5,723 bases of DNA. It comes from Bacillota bacterium. Lineage in GTDB: Bacteria; Bacillota_C; Negativicutes; Sporomusales; Sporomusaceae. The notes below the pieces were generated by a model that had not been told where the DNA came from, ran no database searches, and saw only the letters and a program-made list of their open reading frames with translations. Positions 1 to 5,384 of this stretch are shown piece by piece. Positions within the stretch are counted from its first letter, which is position 1, and every line of letters starts with the position of its first letter. A program made the translations under genes and the position numbers. Location: contig JAEZQV010000153.1 of the NCBI GenBank assembly GCA_023441125.1, positions 1-5,723 on the forward strand. The letters are read 5' to 3'.

Positions 1-1
1 A

Positions 2-7
2 TATAAT
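2..7 (+). promoter_or_regulatory. possible -10 box for noc
   Basis: A perfect TATAAT lies about 40 bases upstream of the noc start codon, which would give a short leader of roughly 35 bases. The matching -35 box would fall outside the window, so this cannot be confirmed. In B. subtilis noc follows rsmG, so it may instead, or also, be transcribed from further upstream. Confidence 0.3.
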
Positions 8-48
8 CATAGATTTGTTCCTAATGATGTGTTTTGGGTGGTGGAATC

Positions 49-975
49 ATGAGAAACTTGGCCAAGCTGTTTGGGATTGGGGATGCTTCGCCAACTATTC
101 CTGAAATTATTCCTGCGGATAATGAACATAATAACGCAGTTGAACCTGCTGCTAATACAGAGGAGAGTCAAGTCCTTGACTCCCAGTCGGTGCAAAAAAT
201 TGCGCCTGAACTTATTGTGCCGAATCCTTTTCAGCCGCGAAAAATTTTTAATGATGATTCTTTGCAGGAGTTAGCTGCGTCAATTCAGGAATTTGGTGTA
301 ATTCAACCACTTTTAATTCGTCGTCAGGGTGATACTTATGAATTGATCGCCGGCGAACGCCGGCTGCGGGCATCCAAGCTTGCCGGTCTTACTGAAGTTC
401 CGGTTATCATCCGGGAATTGGATGATAAGGAAATGGCCGAATTGGCTATGATTGAAAATTTACAGCGGGAAGACCTGCATTTCCTGGAAGAGGCGGAAGG
501 CTACCAGCATCTGATTGCCAGTTTTAATTTTACCCAGGAAGAGTTAGCCCGCCGGGTGGGTAAAAATCAGTCAACGATCGCCAATAAGCTGCGGCTGTTA
601 AAGCTTGCGCCGGCAGTGCGCCAGATTGTTGTCGGCCAGAGTTTGACTGAACGCCATGCCCGGGCACTGCTAAAACTGGAAGATACCGGCTTGCAGCTGG
701 AGATTCTCGGCGGAGTCAGGGAAAAAGGCCTTAATGTCCGGGAAACTGAGGATTTAATTGAAACCTATATCAGTAATATTTCCCGGGAAAAGGAAAAACC
801 GCCGGCGCCTAAGCAAACGGTGGTTAAAATTATTAAAGATGTCCGCATTTTTATCAATACGGTTAACAGTGTAGTCAGCCAGATGAAAAAAAGCGGCATG
901 GATATAAATGTCAAGCAGGATGTTGAGGGCGACTATGTCAATATCAATATCCAGGTGAAGAATAGCCGTAAATAG
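49..975 (+). CDS. noc: nucleoid occlusion protein Noc (ParB/Noc family CTPase, DNA-binding)
   Basis: Noc binds specific chromosomal sites, spreads on DNA as a CTP-dependent clamp, attaches to the membrane and keeps the division septum off the nucleoid. The 308-residue product has the family layout. The N-terminus MRNLAKLFGIGD resembles the amphipathic membrane-targeting helix of B. subtilis Noc and is followed by an acidic, low-complexity linker to about residue 50. The ParB/CTP-binding domain covers about 52-145, with FQPR at 61-64, GERR at 102-105 and ENLQRE at 136-141. The helix-turn-helix region follows at about 160-210, and a C-terminal dimerisation region at about 262-305. The four residues known to separate Noc from ParB site preference are Q174, K180, K185 and R202, the Noc set, with the same spacing as in the family. 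I chose ATG 49 over an in-frame TTG at 34 because the G-rich GGGTGGTGG at 36-44 serves as its ribosome binding site and the membrane helix then begins at residue 1. A plain ParB (Spo0J) is the alternative, but the QKKR set argues against it. Confidence 0.95.
   Translation: MRNLAKLFGIGDASPTIPEIIPADNEHNNAVEPAANTEESQVLDSQSVQKIAPELIVPNPFQPRKIFNDDSLQELAASIQEFGVIQPLLIRRQGDTYELIAGERRLRASKLAGLTEVPVIIRELDDKEMAELAMIENLQREDLHFLEEAEGYQHLIASFNFTQEELARRVGKNQSTIANKLRLLKLAPAVRQIVVGQSLTERHARALLKLEDTGLQLEILGGVREKGLNVRETEDLIETYISNISREKEKPPAPKQTVVKIIKDVRIFINTVNSVVSQMKKSGMDINVKQDVEGDYVNINIQVKNSRK
778..791. promoter_or_regulatory. candidate Noc binding site (NBS) inside noc
   Basis: ATTTCCCGGGAAAA matches the B. 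subtilis Noc binding consensus ATTTCCCGGGAAAT at 13 of 14 positions, differing only in the last base. It is almost fully palindromic. It lies in codons 244-248 of noc (Ile-Ser-Arg-Glu-Lys), in the stretch linking the DNA-binding and C-terminal domains, where sequence constraint on the protein should be weak. The consensus is established for B. subtilis. That this host's Noc uses it is inferred from the conserved specificity residues in the protein. Confidence 0.6.
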
Positions 976-1012
976 ATGTTCGGGACTGAATCTCTAATGC
1001 CGGTCTAACTAT

Positions 1013-1063
1013 ATGAGGCTGTGATAAACGTAGCGTTATGTTTATCACAGCCTCATGCTTTTT
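1013..1063 (+). terminator. intrinsic terminator after noc, between convergent genes
   Basis: A perfect 17-bp stem (ATGAGGCTGTGATAAAC at 1013-1029 with its complement at 1040-1056) closes a 10-base loop and is followed by GC and five T at 1059-1063. It ends 38 bases after the noc stop and abuts the stop of the convergent gene. The T run favours action on + strand transcripts. On the - strand the stem is followed only by a weak A/T stretch, so bidirectional action is possible but less certain. Confidence 0.85.
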
Positions 1064-1983
1064 CATGTAACGGCGAAGGCCAGCAGGTCGTCTGCCACCC
1101 TGGCAATATAATCGCGTTGATATAGCTGGGTAAGCCATGCGGCCGGGATAGCGCCGGCTCCATAGTAAGCGCCGGCCAGCTGGCCATAGACGGCCCCGGT
1201 GGTATCGGCGTCATCGCCCAGGTTTACGGCCAGCAGGACACCCTGGCTGAAGCTGTCGCTGTGATAAAAGGCCCATAAGGCCGCCTCCAGCGAATCTGCC
1301 ACATAACCCTTGCCGCGAATAGCCGGCGGTTGTTTTTGCTTATACGAGCCAGCCGCTATTGCGGCGATTTTGCCGGCTAAGGGCTTTAGCCAGCCCTGGG
1401 GAGCGGGAGAAAAGTGGCTGGTTAACAGCGCTGATTTATCCCGGCCATACAGTGCGCCGAGGATTAGCGCCGCCAGATAGCGGCAGCCATCCACGGCTTC
1501 GGCGGCCCCGTGCGTGGTGCGGGAGCTGTCCGCCGCCAGCTTGATGGCCAGCTCCGGATCGGCGGCATAGCGTAGCGGTACAGGCGCTAACCGCATGATC
1601 GAGCCATTGCCGGCTGTGTGCGGGTGCGAGGAACCGGCATAGGGCCGGCCGTGGCGGCAATACTCCTCCAGGGCCGTTTTCACGGTTTTGCCGATATCAA
1701 TACAACGGCCGGTGCTGCTTAAGTAGCCCTCTTGGTACCAGCGCACATACCGGTCCATCTGATCAGCCGGATTAAATTGCTCACAGGCGATGAGGCTTTC
1801 TGCCAGGCACAGGGCCATGGAAGTGTCGTCCGTCCATTGGCCTGCCAGCAGGTTATTGGCGCCGCCGCCGACAAGCCCGGAAACCGGTGTAAAACTGCCG
1901 GGCGGTTTAAATTCAAGCGGCACTCCCAGGGCATCGCCGATAGCTAGACCCAAGAGCGCTCCGCGGTAGCAGTTCTGGTTCAT
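1063..1983 (-). CDS. ADP-ribosylglycohydrolase family protein (DraG/ARH fold)
   Basis: Members of this family (Pfam ADP_ribosyl_GH) are cytoplasmic, dimetal-dependent, all-helical hydrolases. They remove ADP-ribose from arginine or serine side chains or from other acceptors; some act on unrelated substrates. The 306-residue product has the usual length. The opening GALLGLAIGDALGVPLEF at 8-25 is characteristic. The first metal motif is WTDDTS at 50-55 (T51, D52, D53). GNGSIMRLAPVPL at 125-137 and the SRTTHG segment at 154-159 are family hallmarks. The second metal motif, LGDDADTTGA, gives D258, D260 and T261. All expected metal ligands are present, so it should be active. ATG at 1983 is preceded by AAGGGAGA at good distance. 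It lies about 100 bp downstream of metH on the same strand with no convincing promoter or terminator between, so co-transcription is possible. No ADP-ribosyltransferase lies in the window, so the substrate cannot be assigned, and calling it DraG of nitrogen fixation would be unsupported. Confidence 0.92.
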   Translation of the reverse strand: MNQNCYRGALLGLAIGDALGVPLEFKPPGSFTPVSGLVGGGANNLLAGQWTDDTSMALCLAESLIACEQFNPADQMDRYVRWYQEGYLSSTGRCIDIGKTVKTALEEYCRHGRPYAGSSHPHTAGNGSIMRLAPVPLRYAADPELAIKLAADSSRTTHGAAEAVDGCRYLAALILGALYGRDKSALLTSHFSPAPQGWLKPLAGKIAAIAAGSYKQKQPPAIRGKGYVADSLEAALWAFYHSDSFSQGVLLAVNLGDDADTTGAVYGQLAGAYYGAGAIPAAWLTQLYQRDYIARVADDLLAFAVT

Positions 1984-2084
1984 GAGCTTCTCCCTTTTGC
2001 TATTTGGCGTCTTCTATGCTTACCGCATTTAGCCAAGAATTTCTTTAGTCCGGTCTGCAGGCGTAATCCTAAGATTTTCCGGTT

Positions 2085-4448
2085 CTAGCTTGGAAGCAGT
2101 TGCTTGGCAATATTGACAGCCGCTACCCCATTGGCGGCATAGGCATCGGCGCCGGCTTGCCGGGCGTAATTTTCGGTAAGCACGGCACCGCCTACAATTG
2201 TTTTACCGGCAAAGCCAGCTGACTTAAGCGCCTGTATGGCAATATCAACCTGCGGCAGGGTGGTTGTCATCAGGGCGCATAACCCGATTAGCTGGGCCTG
2301 GTGCTCACGGGCGGCCGCTACGATGGTTTCAGCGGCAACATCCTTACCCAGATCAATAACGGTAAAGCCGTTATTTCCCAGTAATGCCGCCACAATATTT
2401 TTTCCAAGATCGTGAATATCACCCTTTACCGTAGCCAGGATTACGGTACCGAGGCTTTGCGTTGTATGGGAAGGGAGAACCTCTTTGATGGTATTGAAGG
2501 CCATACGCATGGTTTCGGCAGATAACAAGACCTGAGGCAGAAAACACCGGCCTTGGCCGAACGCCTCACCGATTTCATTCATAGCGGCGGTCAGGGCCTG
2601 ATCGGTAATGGCCAGCGGAGTATGGTTTTCAGCCAAGGCCTGGCGAATCAGCGGGGCTACGCCTGTTGTTTCGCCATTAATTACTGTTTGGCGGATTTGC
2701 GTCAGGATGTCCGGGGCCGCTGCCGCTGCTGCTGGCTGCCCAGGCAGATCAACATACTTTTTACTGTAGTTGACGACGCCTTGCTCGCTACGGCCGCTTA
2801 AAGCAATGGCGGCTGACCAGATATCCTGCATCAGCGGGTCAAAGGGATTGAGAATGGGAGCATCCAGGCCGGCATCCAGGGCCATTGCGCAAAAAGCGGC
2901 GTTCATTAGCTCGCGGCGCGGCAGACCGAAGGAGACATTGCTAAGACCCATAACCGCCGGGCAGCCGAGCTGTTCGCGGTATAACTTAAGTGTCAGCAGT
3001 GTTTCCCGGGCGGCCTGACTATCTGTCGCTACGGTCATAACCAGAGCATCCAGCAGCAGGTCATGCTGACTCAAGCCGTGTTCACCGGCAATATGTATAA
3101 TTTTTTTTGCTATTTTTAGGCGCTCGGCCGCTGTTGTAGGTACGCCGCTGTCTGACAACGGGAGACATAGTACGGCGGCGCCGTACTTTTTGGCCAGTGG
3201 CAGAAAGGTTTCCAAGCGTTCGGTTTCCGCCGTGATGGAATTGATCAGTGCCCGTCCGGGATAGGCTTTTAAGCCGGCCTCCAGGGCGGCGGGATCGGTT
3301 GTATCGACGGCTAGCGGCACGTCAACCAGGGCGGCTAATTCTTCGATAGCCTGTTTCATAACGGCCGGCTGATTGATTCCCGGTACTCCCATATTTACGT
3401 CCAGGATGCCGGCACCGGCTTGTATTTGAGCCAGGGCATCCTTTTTTACAGTGACTAAACTGCCGCCTTTAATCTCGCCGGCCAGTGCTTTGCGGCCGGT
3501 GGGATTAATCCGTTCGCCGATGATGACGGGGGCAAACTGCGGCCCCAGGTAAACGGTCCGGGTCCGGCTGGAGAGGGCTGTGAACGGAGTGTGGTGGCGG
3601 GTAATGCTCTTTACCTGTTCGGCTGCTGCCCGGACGGCCTCAATATGGGCCGGCGTTGTGCCGCAGCAGCCGCCGATAAAGGTGGCGCCGGCCGCTGCCA
3701 GCCTGGGAACCCAGGTTGCCATTTCTGCCGGTGGCATCGGGAAGACGGTCTGGCCGTTTATCAGTTCGGGCATACCGGCATTGGGCTGCACGCTGATGGG
3801 CAGGGAACAATTTTGGGCGAGTGTCTCAATAACCGGCAAGAGCTGGGCCGGGCCCAGTGAGCAATTGGCGCCGATTATACTGGCGCCTAACGCTGCTAGC
3901 GTGACGGCGGCTGTCCGGGCATCGGTGCCGGTAACAGTCCGGCCATCGGCATCGAAGGACAATTGGCAGATGATCGGTTGCCGGGTTGCCGCTTTGGCCG
4001 CCAGGAGTGCCGCGCGCATCTCCTGGATGTCAATGATGGTTTCGATTATTATGTAATCTACTCCGGCTTGGTCCAGAGCGCTAATCTGCTCGAAAAAAAC
4101 ATCATAGGCATTCTCGAACGTAAGTTCGCCAAGCGGGGCAATAAATTTGCCGGTAGGGCCGACGGAACCGGCTACTTTGGCCAGGGCGCCGGCGGCTTGG
4201 CGGGCGGCGGTTACGGCCGCGGCATTAAGCGCCGCTACCTTGTTTTGCAGTCCATAATGGGTTAACTTAATACGATTGGCGCCAAATGTATTTGTTTCTA
4301 TTATAGTGGCGCCAGCCTCCACGTATTGGCGGTGGATGGCACTGACTTTTTCCGGTTCTTCCAGATTCCATAGTTCAGGGCATTTTCCCGGCTCCAGTCC
4401 GGCCTGATGCAACATGGTGCCCATAGCTCCGTCAAATATTTGTATCAT
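2085..4448 (-). CDS. metH: cobalamin-dependent methionine synthase, catalytic modules only (no activation domain)
   Basis: Transfers a methyl group from 5-methyltetrahydrofolate via cob(I)alamin to homocysteine, making methionine. The 787-residue protein has three modules in MetH order. The homocysteine-binding barrel covers about 1-290, with FDGAMGTML at 5-13, ETNTFGAN at 51-58 and zinc ligands C196 (GANCS) and C261/C262 (GGCCG). The pterin-binding barrel covers about 305-565 (IIGERINPTGRK at 309-320, DVNMGVPG at 350-357, VDTTDP at 381-386). After an Ala/Pro linker near 571-579 come the four-helix cap (about 580-665) and the Rossmann B12 domain (about 667-787), with the DxHxxG motif D677, H679, G682 providing the lower axial histidine. 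The roughly 330-residue C-terminal AdoMet activation domain of E. coli MetH (1227 residues) is absent; the gene just upstream encodes it separately. ATG 4448 overlaps the upstream stop as ATGA. The ribosome binding site AAGGAGAG lies inside the end of the upstream gene with a rather long spacer, consistent with translational coupling. No frameshift or missing catalytic residue is visible. A related two-module corrinoid methyltransferase is the only real alternative. Confidence 0.95.
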   Translation of the reverse strand: MIQIFDGAMGTMLHQAGLEPGKCPELWNLEEPEKVSAIHRQYVEAGATIIETNTFGANRIKLTHYGLQNKVAALNAAAVTAARQAAGALAKVAGSVGPTGKFIAPLGELTFENAYDVFFEQISALDQAGVDYIIIETIIDIQEMRAALLAAKAATRQPIICQLSFDADGRTVTGTDARTAAVTLAALGASIIGANCSLGPAQLLPVIETLAQNCSLPISVQPNAGMPELINGQTVFPMPPAEMATWVPRLAAAGATFIGGCCGTTPAHIEAVRAAAEQVKSITRHHTPFTALSSRTRTVYLGPQFAPVIIGERINPTGRKALAGEIKGGSLVTVKKDALAQIQAGAGILDVNMGVPGINQPAVMKQAIEELAALVDVPLAVDTTDPAALEAGLKAYPGRALINSITAETERLETFLPLAKKYGAAVLCLPLSDSGVPTTAAERLKIAKKIIHIAGEHGLSQHDLLLDALVMTVATDSQAARETLLTLKLYREQLGCPAVMGLSNVSFGLPRRELMNAAFCAMALDAGLDAPILNPFDPLMQDIWSAAIALSGRSEQGVVNYSKKYVDLPGQPAAAAAAPDILTQIRQTVINGETTGVAPLIRQALAENHTPLAITDQALTAAMNEIGEAFGQGRCFLPQVLLSAETMRMAFNTIKEVLPSHTTQSLGTVILATVKGDIHDLGKNIVAALLGNNGFTVIDLGKDVAAETIVAAAREHQAQLIGLCALMTTTLPQVDIAIQALKSAGFAGKTIVGGAVLTENYARQAGADAYAANGVAAVNIAKQLLPS

Positions 4449-5134
4449 GGTTCTGTGCTCTCCTTTCGTGCGTGGCAACTGGGTTGCCCGCATTTATCAC
4501 AGGGCAACGTTTGCTGATGAGGTAAACTCAGTGTTTGATGATAAGGATATAGGCCAACAATTGCTGTGACAGATTTGCGCGGCACCAGCATTTTAGTATC
4601 GGTTACACTAAGGCCGATGGCCGCTCCGGTCGCCAGGTCCAATATTTCCGGCTGCGCTTCAATTGGCCAGCCGCCATAACCCGGGCTGAAACGCCGGCCG
4701 GCTGTCAGACCGGAGCGCCAGGCCTGTTGGGCGATTATATTGCAAACGGCGTCACAGGCAGTTTCAACAGCGGTTGTGCCGGCGGCATCCAACAGCAGCC
4801 CCAGCGCATATTTGTTGTGCGAAAACAGATTGGATACTTCCTGCTCCAGTGGTAAGCCGATGGTAACAGCCATTACCGCCACTTCGACCGCCCCGTATAG
4901 ATGGCGGACGACACTGTCTGTCGTTAGGACCAGTGGCTCTGCGGCCATAATGGCATGGATATCCTGGTCGTAGGTATATACCTGCCATACACCCTTGGGG
5001 ATGGAGAGCAGGTGGGCCTGGGTGCAGGCCTCGCCGAGCAGTTCGGGTGAAAAATCGGCTTTTCTCCCCAAGCCGGCATAGCGTCTGGTTTCATCGCTGT
5101 CTATTACTGTTAACCGCGGGTGAAATATAGGCAT
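4445..5134 (-). CDS. stand-alone methionine synthase activation-domain protein
   Basis: This 229-residue protein corresponds to the C-terminal AdoMet-binding activation domain of MetH, which re-methylates oxidised cob(II)alamin with S-adenosylmethionine and an electron donor. The key signature is RRFSPGYGGWP at 147-157. R148 and Y153 have the same five-residue spacing as the E. coli MetH AdoMet-contacting R1134 and Y1139. MLVPRKSVTAIVGLYP at 182-197 is the conserved strand region after it. It is shorter than the E. coli domain, as in split MetH systems such as that of Thermotoga. After the domain comes a short tail with C212, C215 and C220 (CDKCGQPSC), which the E. coli domain lacks. It is the first gene of the operon and shares an ATGA overlap with metH, which implies matched synthesis of two partners of one enzyme. 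ATG 5134 follows AAGGAGG with a nine-base spacer. Function is confident from motif plus context; physical association with MetH is inferred. Confidence 0.92.
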   Translation of the reverse strand: MPIFHPRLTVIDSDETRRYAGLGRKADFSPELLGEACTQAHLLSIPKGVWQVYTYDQDIHAIMAAEPLVLTTDSVVRHLYGAVEVAVMAVTIGLPLEQEVSNLFSHNKYALGLLLDAAGTTAVETACDAVCNIIAQQAWRSGLTAGRRFSPGYGGWPIEAQPEILDLATGAAIGLSVTDTKMLVPRKSVTAIVGLYPYHQTLSLPHQQTLPCDKCGQPSCHARKESTEP

Positions 5135-5136
5135 TG

Positions 5137-5150
5137 AGGAGAACCTCCTT
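5137..5150 (-). promoter_or_regulatory. strong Shine-Dalgarno inside a small hairpin, activation-domain gene
   Basis: On the - strand, AAGGAGG precedes ATG 5134. Its AGGAG can pair with CTCCT three bases later (complement of 5137-5141 and 5145-5149), forming a five-bp stem that would cover the ribosome binding site. The Shine-Dalgarno itself is convincing; any regulatory use of the hairpin is speculative because the stem is short with a three-base loop. Confidence 0.6.
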
Positions 5151-5170
5151 GTAAGAGCGGTATTATAAGC

Positions 5171-5198
5171 ATTATATTATATTTTAGCGAATTGATAA
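5171..5198 (-). promoter_or_regulatory. sigma-A type promoter for the met operon
   Basis: On the - strand, TTATCA (5198-5193, four of six to TTGACA) is followed after 16 bases by a perfect TATAAT (5176-5171). A second TATAAT overlaps it at 5181-5176, but lies too close to the -35. Transcription would start near 5164, giving a leader of about 30 bases to the ATG at 5134, just enough for the ribosome binding site and too short for a riboswitch. Confidence 0.6.
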
Positions 5199-5225
5199 AG
5201 CGTACAGAGATTTACCTTAACAATT

Positions 5226-5266
5226 AATTTACAACTAAGCCCGTTATGCAGGCTTTATTGTAAATT
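5226..5266. repeat. long interrupted inverted repeat between divergent promoters
   Basis: AATTTACAA (5226-5234) pairs perfectly with TTGTAAATT (5258-5266). Inside it AAGCC (5237-5241) pairs with GGCTT (5251-5255), separated by a two-by-two mismatch, with a nine-base loop. The outer arms are very AT-rich. It lies upstream of the met promoter -35 and upstream of soj. It could be a terminator-like hairpin, a protein binding site, or part of a soj leader if transcription starts further left. No known element is recognised. Confidence 0.5.
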
Positions 5267-5306
5267 TTAAGCGGTTAGTATTTCACTAATAAGCAAGTTT
5301 TACCTT

Positions 5307-5324
5307 TGCCAAAGTTTTTTGGCA
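5307..5324. repeat. short perfect inverted repeat upstream of soj
   Basis: TGCCAAA (5307-5313) pairs with TTTGGCA (5318-5324) around a four-base loop. It lies about 60 bases before the soj start and just ahead of a possible CATAAT (5333-5338). No -35 box at normal spacing is seen for that -10, so the soj promoter is unresolved. The repeat fits an operator-sized site or a leader hairpin. Confidence 0.4.
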
Positions 5325-5384
5325 GGAAATCACATAATTTTGTGGAATGAAAAGATGGTACTAATCTATTTGAGGTGAACTGGT

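Noticed and set aside
34..48. TTG at 34 as the start of noc
   Set aside because: It would add Met-Gly-Gly-Gly-Ile before the membrane helix and would consume the G-rich ribosome binding site that serves ATG 49.
1984..2084. Terminator or promoter between metH and the hydrolase gene
   Set aside because: Only short, imperfect complementarities and no paired -35/-10 boxes at normal spacing were seen on the - strand.
3002..3010. TTTCCCGGG in metH as another Noc binding site
   Set aside because: The right half reads CGGC instead of AAAT, so only one half-site is intact; too weak to call.
3580..4056. A 158-codon open frame on the + strand opposite metH, and other antisense frames over the hydrolase and metH genes
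   Set aside because: They lie opposite well-matched coding sequence with intact domain motifs, and their translations show no recognisable domain. They are expected by-products of high-GC coding DNA.
2085..4448. MetH as a truncated or broken gene, because it lacks the E. coli C-terminal domain
   Set aside because: The reading frame ends cleanly after a complete B12 domain and the missing domain is encoded by the overlapping upstream gene, a known split arrangement.
5342..5350. TGTGGAATG upstream of soj as a DnaA box
   Set aside because: Only the first six of nine bases match TGTGGATAA and no cluster of such boxes is present, so an origin is not supported.
5135..5384. parS site near soj
   Set aside because: No TGTTTCACGTGAAACA-like 16-mer is present; CACGTG does not occur in this region.
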